Notes: generated by a model not told the origin, from the sequence alone. Shown: positions 35,639-44,704, counted from the stretch's first letter. The stretch is DNA of 64,000 nucleotides from JANWYT01 sp034437555 (GCA_034437555.1 DAOTTQ010000060.1:1-64000); one strand, 5' to 3'. Numbers and translations: made by a program.

Positions 35639-36509
35639 TGATTCGACACATGCAGGCATGTCTAGTAATTTGGGTATGCTTTGTAGTGAATACAATTTTC
35701 AACAGCTTTCAGAACTTTATAATCAAGGGCGTGTGGATTATATTGTTCCCATGCCCATGAACGCAAAACGTATGTCTGAATATATCACGGCGCATGACGT
35801 TAGCCTTACGCATTCGGTGGTTGCCATTGATAAGAATGACCATCAACCTAATGGCATGTGCATGTTAGGGGTAAGAGGGGAGAGAAGTTGGGTAACCCGT
35901 TTAGGGGTTATTCCAGAGCGCAGACGGCGCAAATCGGGCGAATTTTTAATGAATGAAGCCCTTCGTCTTTCTGGCGAAAGCGGGATTCGCCATGTGCAAT
36001 TAGAAGTGATTCGTGGTAACGACCCTGCCCAAACTCTTTTTGAGAAACTGGGTTTCAAGGTTATACGTGACTTAGTGGTAATTCGCCGCCCCCCCACACC
36101 CTTGCAAGCAGGGCAAATGTCCTCTCATGTGCGCCAGTACGCCAACATTGAAGATAATCAAGAAATTTTGCGCTTGCTAAACACTCGTGATGATGCCCCC
36201 ACATGGATTGAAGAAACCGCATCACTTATCAATGGTGGCGGTATGCGCGTCATCACGCTAACGCTAGACAGTGGCGAAGAGGGCTGGATTGCCTTTCAGC
36301 GTACACCATTTCAATTAACACACCTTGTTTTTAATCCCCAAGCCAGCCCCCAAATGATACGCACGCTTTTAAGGCTCCTGCATGAGTTGTATCCCTTGCA
36401 AGATACCAAAGTAGAAAACTTGCCCGAAAATCATCCCGCCTTGCCCCATTTTTACGCTATGGGCTATGTGAATGCTTTCGAGCGCATTGAAATGGTTTTA
36501 ACGCTCTAG
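35628..36509 (+). CDS. GNAT-family N-acetyltransferase
   Basis: A 293-residue protein. The acetyl-CoA loop region is TRLGVIPERRRRKSGEFL, and the later strand-helix LEVIRGNDPAQTLFEKLGF is a classical GNAT motif B. A second, degenerate domain fills the C-terminal 130 residues. The ATG at 35628 lies inside the last codons of the receiver gene (11-base overlap) with GGAAG upstream, so the two are translationally coupled. This start is preferred over upstream ones that run further into the receiver gene. The substrate is unknown; position after a receiver and a PLP enzyme suggests an amine- or protein-modifying output of the signalling locus. Confidence 0.82.
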   Translation: MNANDSTHAGMSSNLGMLCSEYNFQQLSELYNQGRVDYIVPMPMNAKRMSEYITAHDVSLTHSVVAIDKNDHQPNGMCMLGVRGERSWVTRLGVIPERRRRKSGEFLMNEALRLSGESGIRHVQLEVIRGNDPAQTLFEKLGFKVIRDLVVIRRPPTPLQAGQMSSHVRQYANIEDNQEILRLLNTRDDAPTWIEETASLINGGGMRVITLTLDSGEEGWIAFQRTPFQLTHLVFNPQASPQMIRTLLRLLHELYPLQDTKVENLPENHPALPHFYAMGYVNAFERIEMVLTL

Positions 36510-36560
36510 TGGGGTTTGTAATCTAATCTAACAAACTAATTGTTTTCTTTTGGTAACGGG

Positions 36561-36578
36561 CGGTTTATAATGAAACCG
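36561..36578 (+). promoter_or_regulatory. acsA promoter -10 box embedded in an inverted repeat
   Basis: A perfect TATAAT (36566-36571) lies 63 bases upstream of the acsA start. It is enclosed by CGGTTT (36561-36566) and AAACCG (36573-36578), a perfect 6-base inverted repeat. A repressor bound there would block RNA polymerase. No strong -35 is seen, so an activator may also be needed. Confidence 0.45.
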
Positions 36579-36633
36579 TCTTTTAGTTTTCTGGTTTTTG
36601 CGTGTATAAATTTTTTTAAGGAGTTTTTTCTCA

Positions 36634-38541
36634 ATGAGTGATGATGTTTTTTCACCCCCGACAGGGGAATGGTATCACCCTACCGAAGATGTTATCCATA
36701 ATGCCCACATTCCCGATTACGAAGAAGTGTATCGTGAAGCGCTTCAAGACCCCCAAGCCTTTTGGGCAAAACGTGCCGATACCCTAGAGTGGCATAAGCT
36801 ATGGGACAAGGTGCTAGACGATAGCAACCCGCCATTTTATAAGTGGTTTGTGGGCGCAAAGACTAATATCATACACAATGCGGTAGACCGTCACGTTAAA
36901 ACATGGCGAAAGAACAAGCTCGCTATCATCTGGGAAGGCGAGAACGGCGATAAAGTCACCATGTCTTATTGGCGGTTGCGGCAAGAAGTGAACAAATTCG
37001 CCAACGTCCTTAAAAGCATGGGCGTAAAGAAGGGCGATAGAGTCACAATTTACATGGGGCGCATCCCAGAAATTATGATTGCGATGCTGGCGTGTGCCAA
37101 AATTGGCGCACCCCATAGTGTGGTGTATGGTGGCTTTAGTGAACAAGCCCTCGCCGACCGCATTGAAGATGCAAAAAGCCGTGTGCTAGTGACGTGCGAT
37201 GGTGCATTTTTACGCGGTAAAATTATTCCGCTTAAAGAAGTGGCAGACGAAGCCGCTCGGCGTTCCCCCGTAGTAGAGCATATGATTGTGGTCAAGCGCA
37301 CAGGGCAACCCGTTCAAATGGAAGAAGGGCGCGATTATTGGTATCACGACCTGATGAGCCTACCCATTGCCAGTCCATACTGCGAAACCGAAGTGTTGGA
37401 CAGTGAAGACCCGCTCTTTATTCTGTATACCAGTGGCACAACTGGCAAACCAAAGGGCGTACTTCATACACATGGGGGCTATCAGGTGTATGTGAGTACC
37501 ACGCTAGAATGGTCATTTGACCTCAAAGATGATGACCGTTGGTGGTGCGCCGCCGACCCCGGCTGGATTACAGGACACAGTTATATTGTGTATGGGCCCC
37601 TCATTATTGGCGCAACGAGCATTATTTATGAGGGTGCGCCCAATTACCCTTATCCCGACCGTTGGTGGCGCATTGTCGAAAGTTATGGGGTGACGGTGCT
37701 ATATACAGCCCCAACCGCTATTCGGGGCTTGATGCGCTTTGGTGATGCTTGGCCCAATCGTCACGACTTAGGCAGTTTGCGCCTGTTAGGAAGCGTGGGT
37801 GAACCCATTAATCCAGAGGCTTGGCGTTGGTTTTATAACGTCATTGGGCAAGAGCAATGCCCCATTATTGACACATGGTGGCAAACCGAAACAGGTGGCT
37901 TTATGATTACGCCCATGCCTAGCGTTAGTCTAAAGCCCGGCAGTGCCACGCGCCCCTTCCCTGGCATTGTGGCGGATGTTGTCCGTGAGGATGGCTCATC
38001 GTGCAAGCCCGGTGAGGATGGCTTACTGGTCATTAAAACGCCTTGGCCCGCTATGCTTCGCACCGTCTGGGGCGATGACAACCGCTTTATAGAGCAGTAT
38101 TGGTCACGCTTCAAAGAGCAGGGGTGGTACTTAACAGGGGATACGGCTCGCAAAGATGAGGACGGCTATTTCTGGATTATTGGGCGTAACGATGACGTGA
38201 TTAAAGTCAGTGGCTATCGCCTAGGTACTGCCGAAGTAGAGAGCGGTTTGGTAAGCCATCGCTCTGTGGCAGAATCCGCCGTTGTGGCTATTCCCGATGA
38301 AGTAAAAGGCAACGTCATCTATGCGTATTGCATCCTGCGTCAAGGCTTTACAGGAAGCCAAGAGCTAGTTACCGAACTTAAGGCGCATGTTCGCCACGAA
38401 GTAGGGGCAATTGCCGTTCCCGAAAAAATCGAATTTGTGGACACGCTACCCAAGACACGCAGCGGCAAAATTATGAGGCGTGTGCTAAGGGCAAGGGCGC
38501 AAGGCTTGCCTTTGGGGGATTTAAGCACCCTAGAAGAATAA
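36634..38541 (+). CDS. acsA: Acetyl-CoA synthetase
   Basis: AMP-forming acetate:CoA ligase of 635 residues, the normal Acs length. The adenylation P-loop-like motif is YTSGTTGKPKG, the Acs signature DRWWCAADPGWITGHSY follows, then WWQTETGG, YLTGDTARKDEDGYFWIIGR (hinge Asp) and the C-terminal TRSGKIMRR. Lys612 is the residue that acetylation switches off in characterised Acs enzymes. Residues forming the acetate pocket Trp are in the WWQTE segment. An AAGGAG site precedes the start. It converts acetate to acetyl-CoA in the cytoplasm. The GNAT gene directly upstream belongs to another operon but could in principle acetylate Lys612. Confidence 0.96.
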   Translation: MSDDVFSPPTGEWYHPTEDVIHNAHIPDYEEVYREALQDPQAFWAKRADTLEWHKLWDKVLDDSNPPFYKWFVGAKTNIIHNAVDRHVKTWRKNKLAIIWEGENGDKVTMSYWRLRQEVNKFANVLKSMGVKKGDRVTIYMGRIPEIMIAMLACAKIGAPHSVVYGGFSEQALADRIEDAKSRVLVTCDGAFLRGKIIPLKEVADEAARRSPVVEHMIVVKRTGQPVQMEEGRDYWYHDLMSLPIASPYCETEVLDSEDPLFILYTSGTTGKPKGVLHTHGGYQVYVSTTLEWSFDLKDDDRWWCAADPGWITGHSYIVYGPLIIGATSIIYEGAPNYPYPDRWWRIVESYGVTVLYTAPTAIRGLMRFGDAWPNRHDLGSLRLLGSVGEPINPEAWRWFYNVIGQEQCPIIDTWWQTETGGFMITPMPSVSLKPGSATRPFPGIVADVVREDGSSCKPGEDGLLVIKTPWPAMLRTVWGDDNRFIEQYWSRFKEQGWYLTGDTARKDEDGYFWIIGRNDDVIKVSGYRLGTAEVESGLVSHRSVAESAVVAIPDEVKGNVIYAYCILRQGFTGSQELVTELKAHVRHEVGAIAVPEKIEFVDTLPKTRSGKIMRRVLRARAQGLPLGDLSTLEE

Positions 38542-38543
38542 AC

Positions 38544-38576
38544 AAAAAAGGGGCGATTCACACCGAATCGCCCCTT
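38544..38576 (-). terminator. Terminator of the alpha-glucoside transporter operon
   Basis: AAGGGGCGATTC (38548-38559) pairs perfectly with GAATCGCCCCTT (38565-38576) around a 5-base loop. On the minus strand the stem is followed by a T run, so it ends the aglG-like gene. On the plus strand it is followed by A residues, so it should stop acsA transcription less well. Confidence 0.85.
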
Positions 38577-38599
38577 AAAAAATGCGTACAACATGCGGT

Positions 38600-39751
38600 T
38601 TATCCGCCCTTTACAGACCCCGAAAGAAGCCCACGTACAAAGTAACGTTGTAGCGAGAAGAACACTAGCAACGGCACGGCAATCGAGATAAACGCGCTGC
38701 TGGTCAAAATTTCCCAGTCCTCCGCCCGTGACCCAATCAGCTCACGCAATGCCGATGTAAGAACGATTTGGTCGGGACGCTTGCCCAAGAAGACCAACGC
38801 CACCAAGAGGTCGTTCCACACCCACAAAAATTGGAAGATAGCAAACGATGCCAATGCAGGCACGCTTAAAGGCAATACGAGGCGCATGAACACTTGGAAG
38901 TGTGAGGCACCGTCAATCTTTGCGCTTTCAATAATTTCACGGGGTAGCCCGCCAATGTAGTTTCGTAGCAAGTAAATGGCTAACGGCAAGCCAAAGCCCG
39001 CGTGCGCCAGCCAAATGCCCGGATACGTTCTAGCAATGCCAATATCATTGTAGAAGCGTAGTAATGGAATGAGTGACATCTGCAATGGCACAACCAATAA
39101 CGCCACCACGATGATGAACAAGAACCGTCGCCCCGGAAACTCCATCCAAGAAAACGCATACGCCGCAAAGGATGCAATCGCAATGGGAATGATGGTTGCT
39201 GGCACAGTAACCGTCACCGTATTGATAAAGGCTTGCCCAATGCGCTCGCCATCCAGCACTCTTTCATAGTTTTCTAGGGTAAAGCGTGGGGGCTTGGTTG
39301 CTACGTAAAAGAAGCGTTCCCCGCGCGTAATCTCAAAAGGTTCTGTAGACGTTAGCAGATAGGACCCATCAGGATTTAGCTCGAAGGTGTAGCCACTTTC
39401 TAGCACCAAAGGTTGGTCGGGAACGTAGCTATCCAGAGTGCCTCCCAAGAATCCACCGCCATAAGTATCAATGCGTTTGGTGTCTTCTTCTTCAATAACG
39501 CGCCCTTCAAGTACATATAAGCCGTCGCGCTCTTCTGCAACACCCGTTACAGTACGCCCTTGTTCTTGTACGGTGGTGGTTTGAAGTGCCATCCACCAGC
39601 CACTAATGCGCAGTTGGTCTTTATCGCGTAAAGAACTTACCAACAAGCCGAATGTGGGAATTGTCCACAAAACCACAAAGAAGATAAGCAAAGAACGTGA
39701 AAGAAGCCCACCTAAAGATAGTTTTAGAATAGGAATCTGCCGACTCATCAT
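38600..39751 (-). CDS. aglG: Alpha-glucoside ABC transporter permease, AglG-like
   Basis: Inner permease of 383 residues (MalG group), equal in size to known AglG. The first membrane helix is followed by about 100 residues of beta-rich outer domain (GWWMALQTTTVQEQGRTVTG onward), a feature shared with AglG proteins. The remaining five helices follow, including the EAA loop ESAKIDGASHFQVFMRLVLP that contacts the ATPase. The start is set at 39751 because AGGAGG lies 7 bases upstream and the ATG overlaps the stop of the preceding permease gene as ATGA. The family imports maltose, sucrose, trehalose and similar alpha-glucosides. No ATPase is encoded here; a shared MsiK/AglK-type ATPase elsewhere is assumed. 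Confidence 0.88.
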   Translation of the reverse strand: MMSRQIPILKLSLGGLLSRSLLIFFVVLWTIPTFGLLVSSLRDKDQLRISGWWMALQTTTVQEQGRTVTGVAEERDGLYVLEGRVIEEEDTKRIDTYGGGFLGGTLDSYVPDQPLVLESGYTFELNPDGSYLLTSTEPFEITRGERFFYVATKPPRFTLENYERVLDGERIGQAFINTVTVTVPATIIPIAIASFAAYAFSWMEFPGRRFLFIIVVALLVVPLQMSLIPLLRFYNDIGIARTYPGIWLAHAGFGLPLAIYLLRNYIGGLPREIIESAKIDGASHFQVFMRLVLPLSVPALASFAIFQFLWVWNDLLVALVFLGKRPDQIVLTSALRELIGSRAEDWEILTSSAFISIAVPLLVFFSLQRYFVRGLLSGSVKGG

Positions 39752-40761
39752 CTTAGTGCCTCCTCTTGTTGGAAGCGACGAATGTTCCAAATCATCATGG
39801 GGACAACGGCAATCATGATAAACGTAGCAATCATACTCCCACGTCCAAAGTCGCCGCCCCCCCTAAACATCCAGTCGTACATTAGGTTTGCTAAAACTTG
39901 TGTGTCCCATTGCCCGTTGGTCATGGCTTGTACAATGTCGAACACCTTAAGCACGGTAATAGTAATGGTTGTCCATACCACCAAGATGGTTCCCATGACT
40001 TGGGGAATCATTATTTGGAAGAAGATTTGTAGCTCGCTTGCACCGTCAATGCGCGCGGCTTCCATTGTTTCTTCTGGTACACCGCGCAACGCAGCAGACA
40101 TCAGCACCATGGCAAAGCCTGTTTGAATCCACACCAAAATAATCATCAAGAAGAAGTTGTTTAGCGTGGTTACCGTAAGCCATGTTTGCGGTTGCCCGCC
40201 TAAAGAAACTACAAACGCATTTAGAATACCAATTTGTTCCTGTCCGATAGGGCGGAAGTCGTAGATAAACTTCCAAATGATGCTTGCGCCCACAAACGAA
40301 ATCGCCATCGGCATAAAAATGAACGATTTTGCAATGGCTCCCCACCGCACCGTGTCTGCTAGAACGGCAATAATTAGCCCAAGAGCGGTACTCAGTGTGG
40401 GTACAAAAAGTAACCATACAAGGTTATTTCCAATAGCTGTGCGAAACTCTCTGTCGCCAAGCGCCCATTCGTAGTTTGAAAACCCGATAAAGTTTCTGCC
40501 ACTACCATCATAAAAACTGGCGATGACCGTTTGAATAGCGGGATAAACCAAATATACTGTTAAAAGAATGAGAGCGGGGGCAATAAACAACCAAGGACGA
40601 ATGCTCTCACGAAGTCGGTCTCGGCTAATCTTAATTTGTCCATCGGGTGCAACAGAATCGGCAGCCACTATTTCTAGTAGCCAATTAGAGCCGAAGAAAT
40701 ACAGGAGCAATGCGCCCACCCCAAGCACAATTGCTACCAGTGCGCCTAAAAGCTGTTCCAT
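39748..40761 (-). CDS. aglF: Alpha-glucoside ABC transporter permease, AglF-like
   Basis: Membrane permease of 337 residues in the MalF group. It has an N-terminal extra helix (about residues 5-27), then the usual core beginning PWLFIAPALILLTVYLVYP and the EAA loop EAARIDGASELQIFFQIMIP. The ATG at 40761 has AAAGG 8 bases upstream. An upstream TTG at 40779 would place that site inside the gene and is rejected. The stop overlaps the start of the aglG-like gene by 4 bases. It pairs with AglG to form the channel. Size and gene order (binding protein, F, G) match AglEFG. Confidence 0.88.
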   Translation of the reverse strand: MEQLLGALVAIVLGVGALLLYFFGSNWLLEIVAADSVAPDGQIKISRDRLRESIRPWLFIAPALILLTVYLVYPAIQTVIASFYDGSGRNFIGFSNYEWALGDREFRTAIGNNLVWLLFVPTLSTALGLIIAVLADTVRWGAIAKSFIFMPMAISFVGASIIWKFIYDFRPIGQEQIGILNAFVVSLGGQPQTWLTVTTLNNFFLMIILVWIQTGFAMVLMSAALRGVPEETMEAARIDGASELQIFFQIMIPQVMGTILVVWTTITITVLKVFDIVQAMTNGQWDTQVLANLMYDWMFRGGGDFGRGSMIATFIMIAVVPMMIWNIRRFQQEEALR

Positions 40762-40784
40762 AATCAACGCCTTTAACAAGTATG

Positions 40785-40813
40785 AAAAACGGGGTGACGC
40801 AATGCCACCCCGT
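40785..40813 (-). terminator. Intra-operon attenuator between binding protein and permeases
   Basis: ACGGGGTG (40789-40796) pairs perfectly with CACCCCGT (40806-40813). On the minus strand it is followed by TTTT. It lies between the stop of the binding-protein gene (40856) and the start of the aglF-like gene (40761). Such partial terminators commonly keep binding-protein mRNA in excess over permease mRNA. Confidence 0.75.
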
Positions 40814-40855
40814 CCTTTGCCTAAATTAGAAATGCGGGTGCGTTAAACAAAATGC

Positions 40856-42229
40856 TTATGGATTGATGGCATCCCATGCAGTTTGAATGTTGTCTGCAAC
40901 AGTTTGTGCATCTTCACCACCAACAAAATCTACCATCCCGCGCCAGAATGCGCCTGCGCCAATAGCACCGGGCATAAGGTCAGAACCGTCAAAGCGGAAG
41001 GTAGTTGCATTTGTTAGGATTGCACCTTGCTTGCGCAGGGTATCATTGGCATAGAGGTCTGCGTTTACGCCCAGGTGGGGGGTAAGGAAGCCACTTTGTG
41101 CCATCCAAATTTCATGTGCCAAGGGGGTAGTCAAGAAGTCGAACAACACGCGGGTTGCATCGCTGTCTTCTGTAATTGCCCACATTGTGCCGGCGCCCAA
41201 TACGGGGTTACCCAAGTCTTCGCTGGCGAAGGGTGGGAAGTAGAAGAAGTCTGCATCAACGCCTAATTCAGTGCCTTCTGGGAAGAAGGAAGGAATAAAG
41301 CTGGCTTGGTGATGCAAATAGCATTGAGGAGGAACACTGAACAAGCCTTGTGGGCTATCGCGGAAGTCCGTAGAAGCAACTGCACCAGCACCACCGACAA
41401 CGTAAGCATCGTTCTTGGCAATGCTACCAAAGATTTCCAATGCGTTCACAATGCGTTCGTCATTGAAGGGGATTTCGTTGGTGACCCATTGGTCATAAAC
41501 TTCTGGCAATTCGGTGCGTAGCAAAATGTCTTCTACCCAGTCGGTTGCGGGCCAGCCTGTTGCATCACCACTACCCAAACCGATACACCAAGGTGTGCCA
41601 CCGTCGGCAACGATTTGCTCGCTTAGAGCAAGCAAGTCTTCCATGGTGGTAGGAACTTCATAGCCAGCATCGGTAAAGTTGTCTGGGGAGTACCATACAA
41701 GGCTCTTGAGGTCTACTTTGTAGGCAAATGCGAAGAATTCGGTTACGTCTTCAGCATTGGCATAAGAACCAAGGTCTACCCATGATTGACCCGCACCATA
41801 GTTTTCAACCATGAATTCGGCAAGTCCTTCACCTAAAGGCACAAGTTGTCCCTTAGAAGCAAGGTCTGCTGCCAAACCGGGTTGGGGGAAGATTGCAACA
41901 TTGGGGGGGCTACCACCTTCAACGTCAATCACAATTTGTTGTTCAAAGCTATCGGAACCAGCATAAACAATGTCTGCACCAGTAGCGGCTTCAAAATAAG
42001 CAAAAACGCTTTCAACTAATTCTTGGTCTGGTCCCAACCAAGGACCGAACACTTCAATTTCTTGACCAGAAAGGTCAATTGCATTGAAAGCATCTAGGTC
42101 GCCCCATGTAAAGTCGCCTTCGCCGATGGCAAAAACAAAATCTTGGGCTTGTGTGGGCTTGCTAAACGAAAATACAAACGTGGCTAGGAGAGCCCCAACC
42201 AATACTAGAGATGTGTAACGCTTTAACAT
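40856..42229 (-). CDS. aglE: Alpha-glucoside-binding protein of ABC transporter, AglE-like
   Basis: Extracellular solute-binding protein family 1 member of 457 residues. A Sec signal peptide ends near KPTQAQ (about residue 29), without a lipobox Cys. The mature part has the AglE-like segments EVFGPWLGPDQELVESVFAY, GSDSFEQQIVIDVEGGSPPN and PQPGLAADLASKGQLVPL. The start at 42229 is chosen over 42277 because AGGAG lies 7 bases before it and the longer start would put polar residues before the signal peptide. It captures the sugar outside the membrane and is the first gene of the minus-strand agl operon. The upstream 139-base gap is shared with the divergent rarA gene. Confidence 0.9.
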   Translation of the reverse strand: MLKRYTSLVLVGALLATFVFSFSKPTQAQDFVFAIGEGDFTWGDLDAFNAIDLSGQEIEVFGPWLGPDQELVESVFAYFEAATGADIVYAGSDSFEQQIVIDVEGGSPPNVAIFPQPGLAADLASKGQLVPLGEGLAEFMVENYGAGQSWVDLGSYANAEDVTEFFAFAYKVDLKSLVWYSPDNFTDAGYEVPTTMEDLLALSEQIVADGGTPWCIGLGSGDATGWPATDWVEDILLRTELPEVYDQWVTNEIPFNDERIVNALEIFGSIAKNDAYVVGGAGAVASTDFRDSPQGLFSVPPQCYLHHQASFIPSFFPEGTELGVDADFFYFPPFASEDLGNPVLGAGTMWAITEDSDATRVLFDFLTTPLAHEIWMAQSGFLTPHLGVNADLYANDTLRKQGAILTNATTFRFDGSDLMPGAIGAGAFWRGMVDFVGGEDAQTVADNIQTAWDAINP

Positions 42230-42416
42230 GAAAAAACTCCTGTTATAAACTTTATAGTTCTTTGGTAACGTTCCCAAAAAGTATTTTGGTCACGAAACTC
42301 ATTATTGACCATACTATGATTGGGGTTTTCCCGCAAGTCGTGAATTTGTGAATATTGCACAAACTCGGTTAAACGGCTAGCATGATGAAACATAGGAGAT
42401 AGGGAGTTTGTGAAAG

Positions 42417-43610
42417 ATGACTAACATTAAGTCCATGCCTTTAGCAGAGCGTTTGCGTCCACAATCGCTTTCGGATGTCGTGGGGCAGGCGCACCTTGTA
42501 GGCGAGGGGAAACCTCTTTATTTAGCTATTCAAAATCGCGCTGTGCCTTCTATGATTTTATGGGGACCTCCGGGCGTAGGTAAAACCACCCTCGCACGCC
42601 TTATTGCCAAACACACCGACCGACCTTTTTTTCAATTGTCTGCCGTGAGCGCAGGCAAAGCCGAACTGCGTGAGATTGTAGAAAAAACACAATTTAAGCA
42701 AGCCGATTTATTTACTCCTAAAAATGCCCAGATGGGTAGTGCTGTCCTATTCTTAGATGAAATTCATCGTTTTAATAAAGCCCAACAGGACTATCTTTTG
42801 CCGTATGTAGAAGATGGTACGCTAACACTCATTGGCGCAACCACCGAAAACCCCAGTTTTGAAGTTATCGGGGCGTTATTATCGCGGTTACAAGTGTTTG
42901 TACTTAAACCCCTAGATGCCGAAGATTTAGAGCGCATTGTTCGGCGTGGCGCAGAATCTCTGCAAGCGGTGGTTTCTCCCGATGCAACGTCATTTTTAAC
43001 GCGCTATGCCAACGGTGACGCACGCGCCAGCCTAAACTTGCTAGAAAACGCGCATCGCTTGTATGGCGAAAATATCGGCATAGAACAACTTAAAGAAACC
43101 TTGCAATCCAAGCACATTCGTTACGATAAAAGCGGTGAAGAACACTATAACACCGTCAGCGCGTTCATCAAAAGTATGCGAGCAGGGCAGGTGGACGCAT
43201 CGCTATATTATCTTGCGCGGATGATTGACGGGGGCGAAGACCCCAAATTTATTGCGCGTCGTATGGTTATTTTTGCCAGTGAAGATGTGGGAATGGCAAA
43301 CCCAACTGCGCTCTTAATTGCCAACGGAGTCTTTAGAGCCGTTGAAACCATAGGCTTACCTGAAGCGCAAATTAACCTTGCACACGGGGTCGTTTATTTA
43401 GCCACATCGCCCAAAGACAGAAGCGCGTATGATGCTTACTTTGAAGCCCTTGATGATGTAAAGTCGCATGGCAATTTAGAAATCCCCATGTTCATTCGTA
43501 ACGCGCCTACCCGCCTGATGAAAGAACTGGGATATGGTAAAGGTGACAATGCCAGTCACTTGCCCGTACCGCTTGCACAGAAGCGTTATTACAAGCCAAA
43601 ATTAGAGTAA
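42417..43610 (+). CDS. rarA: Replication-associated recombination protein A (AAA+ ATPase)
   Basis: RarA/MgsA/Mgs1-family AAA+ clamp-loader-like ATPase of 397 residues. It has the N-terminal family signature PLAERLRPQSLSDVVGQAHL, Walker A GPPGVGKTT (about residue 50), Walker B LFLDEIHRF, sensor I GATTENPSF and the C-terminal tetramerisation part containing SEDVGMANP and LAHGVVYLA. It acts at stalled replication forks and single-strand DNA ends. Start ATG 42417 has AGGGAG 10 bases upstream. It is transcribed divergently from the agl operon; a weak promoter-like pair TTGCAC / TAGCAT with 17-base spacing (42355-42383) lies upstream. The gene is ordinary for the family. Confidence 0.95.
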   Translation: MTNIKSMPLAERLRPQSLSDVVGQAHLVGEGKPLYLAIQNRAVPSMILWGPPGVGKTTLARLIAKHTDRPFFQLSAVSAGKAELREIVEKTQFKQADLFTPKNAQMGSAVLFLDEIHRFNKAQQDYLLPYVEDGTLTLIGATTENPSFEVIGALLSRLQVFVLKPLDAEDLERIVRRGAESLQAVVSPDATSFLTRYANGDARASLNLLENAHRLYGENIGIEQLKETLQSKHIRYDKSGEEHYNTVSAFIKSMRAGQVDASLYYLARMIDGGEDPKFIARRMVIFASEDVGMANPTALLIANGVFRAVETIGLPEAQINLAHGVVYLATSPKDRSAYDAYFEALDDVKSHGNLEIPMFIRNAPTRLMKELGYGKGDNASHLPVPLAQKRYYKPKLE

Positions 43611-43636
43611 GTGCGCCGTCACGCCCTAAAATATCG

Positions 43637-43642
43637 TATAAT
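43637..43642 (+). promoter_or_regulatory. -10 box of the astacin-like protease gene
   Basis: A perfect TATAAT lies 39 bases upstream of the protease start and 26 bases after the rarA stop. There is no recognisable -35. The position gives a short leader with an AAGGA ribosome binding site. Confidence 0.45.
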
Positions 43643-43680
43643 GGGGTAGATGTGACCACAAAAAATAAGGACATTTTTTC

Positions 43681-44574
43681 ATGATGAACGACCCTAATCC
43701 TAAACAACATCGCCGCCGTTGGTGGCTTGTTTTGGCAGGCATGCTGGCATTTGCTTTGTTTGCACCACGCCTTGCCCCCCTTGCTGATGTCTCAACGTCT
43801 CAGATTGCCCCACCCATCGGGGATCAACAAGAGGGCATCTATGAGATGAACGCAGGCAATAGCACCGCCACTATGGATATTACGAGTATGTGGGGAGGCG
43901 ATTGGTTTACCAAGTCTCTTACATTTGCGCTTTTTGATGACCTTGCGCTTTTTGAAGGTGATATTGCCTTGCACACAGACAGCCTTACTGTGGGTGGCTT
44001 GGGTGTCAATCGCACTAGCCTTCTGTGGAAAGATGGGCTTGTGCCGTATGAGATAGACCCCAAATTGCCCGCCCAAAACCGTGTGTTTGATGCTATCGCT
44101 CATTGGGAAGCCAACACTAGCATTCGTTTTGTGCAACGCACGCCCCAAAACGCCAATCAATACCCCAATTATGTCTATTTTCAGCCCGCTTCGGGATGCT
44201 GGTCTTATGTGGGTATGGTAGGTGGCAAACAACCGTTGGGTTTAGCATTAGGGTGTGGCACGGGTAGCACCATCCATGAGATAGGGCATGTGGTGGGCTT
44301 GTGGCATGAACAAAGTCGCGCAGACCGTGACAAGCACGTTCAAATTCACTTCGAGAACATTGTTTCTGGAATGGAACACAATTTCACACAGCACATTGCT
44401 GATGGGCAAGACCTTGGCGCGTATGATTACGAAAGCATTATGCACTATCCACGCTGGGCTTTCTCTAAAAATGGCAAAGATACCATCGTGCCGATTCAGG
44501 ATATCGCTATTGGTCAACGAAGTGTCCTAAGCGAGGGTGATATTGCGGCTGTTGAATCCCTGTATAAGCGATAA
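43681..44574 (+). CDS. Secreted astacin-family (M12A) metalloprotease
   Basis: A 297-residue exported zinc protease. A signal anchor covers about residues 15-33. A pro-region of about 80 residues follows, then the catalytic domain beginning near KDGLVPYEID. The zinc site is HEIGHVVGLWHEQSR with His199, Glu200, His203 and His209, followed by ADRD as in astacins. The Met-turn SIMHY with its Tyr ligand lies in YESIMHYPRWAFS. Astacins are common in animals and sporadic in bacteria. The protein ends shortly after the Met-turn, with no C-terminal EGF or CUB domains. It probably acts outside the cell on proteins. It stands alone with its own promoter. Confidence 0.92.
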   Translation: MMNDPNPKQHRRRWWLVLAGMLAFALFAPRLAPLADVSTSQIAPPIGDQQEGIYEMNAGNSTATMDITSMWGGDWFTKSLTFALFDDLALFEGDIALHTDSLTVGGLGVNRTSLLWKDGLVPYEIDPKLPAQNRVFDAIAHWEANTSIRFVQRTPQNANQYPNYVYFQPASGCWSYVGMVGGKQPLGLALGCGTGSTIHEIGHVVGLWHEQSRADRDKHVQIHFENIVSGMEHNFTQHIADGQDLGAYDYESIMHYPRWAFSKNGKDTIVPIQDIAIGQRSVLSEGDIAAVESLYKR

Positions 44575-44704
44575 AGCACACGCGCAAATCATGACAAACA
44601 ACATCATTTGCTTGTCGCAATTCAGCTAAGATAAAGGTATTAAAAGGGGTGGGTGTCTTGCTTACCCCATCTTCACCCATTGTAAACAAGAGTGTTTATC
44701 CCCC

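Noticed and set aside
39430..39660. Insertion in the AglG-like permease as a novel domain
   Set aside because: From memory of AglG proteins, a beta-rich segment beginning with GWW after the first helix is a normal feature of that subfamily, so it is not novel.
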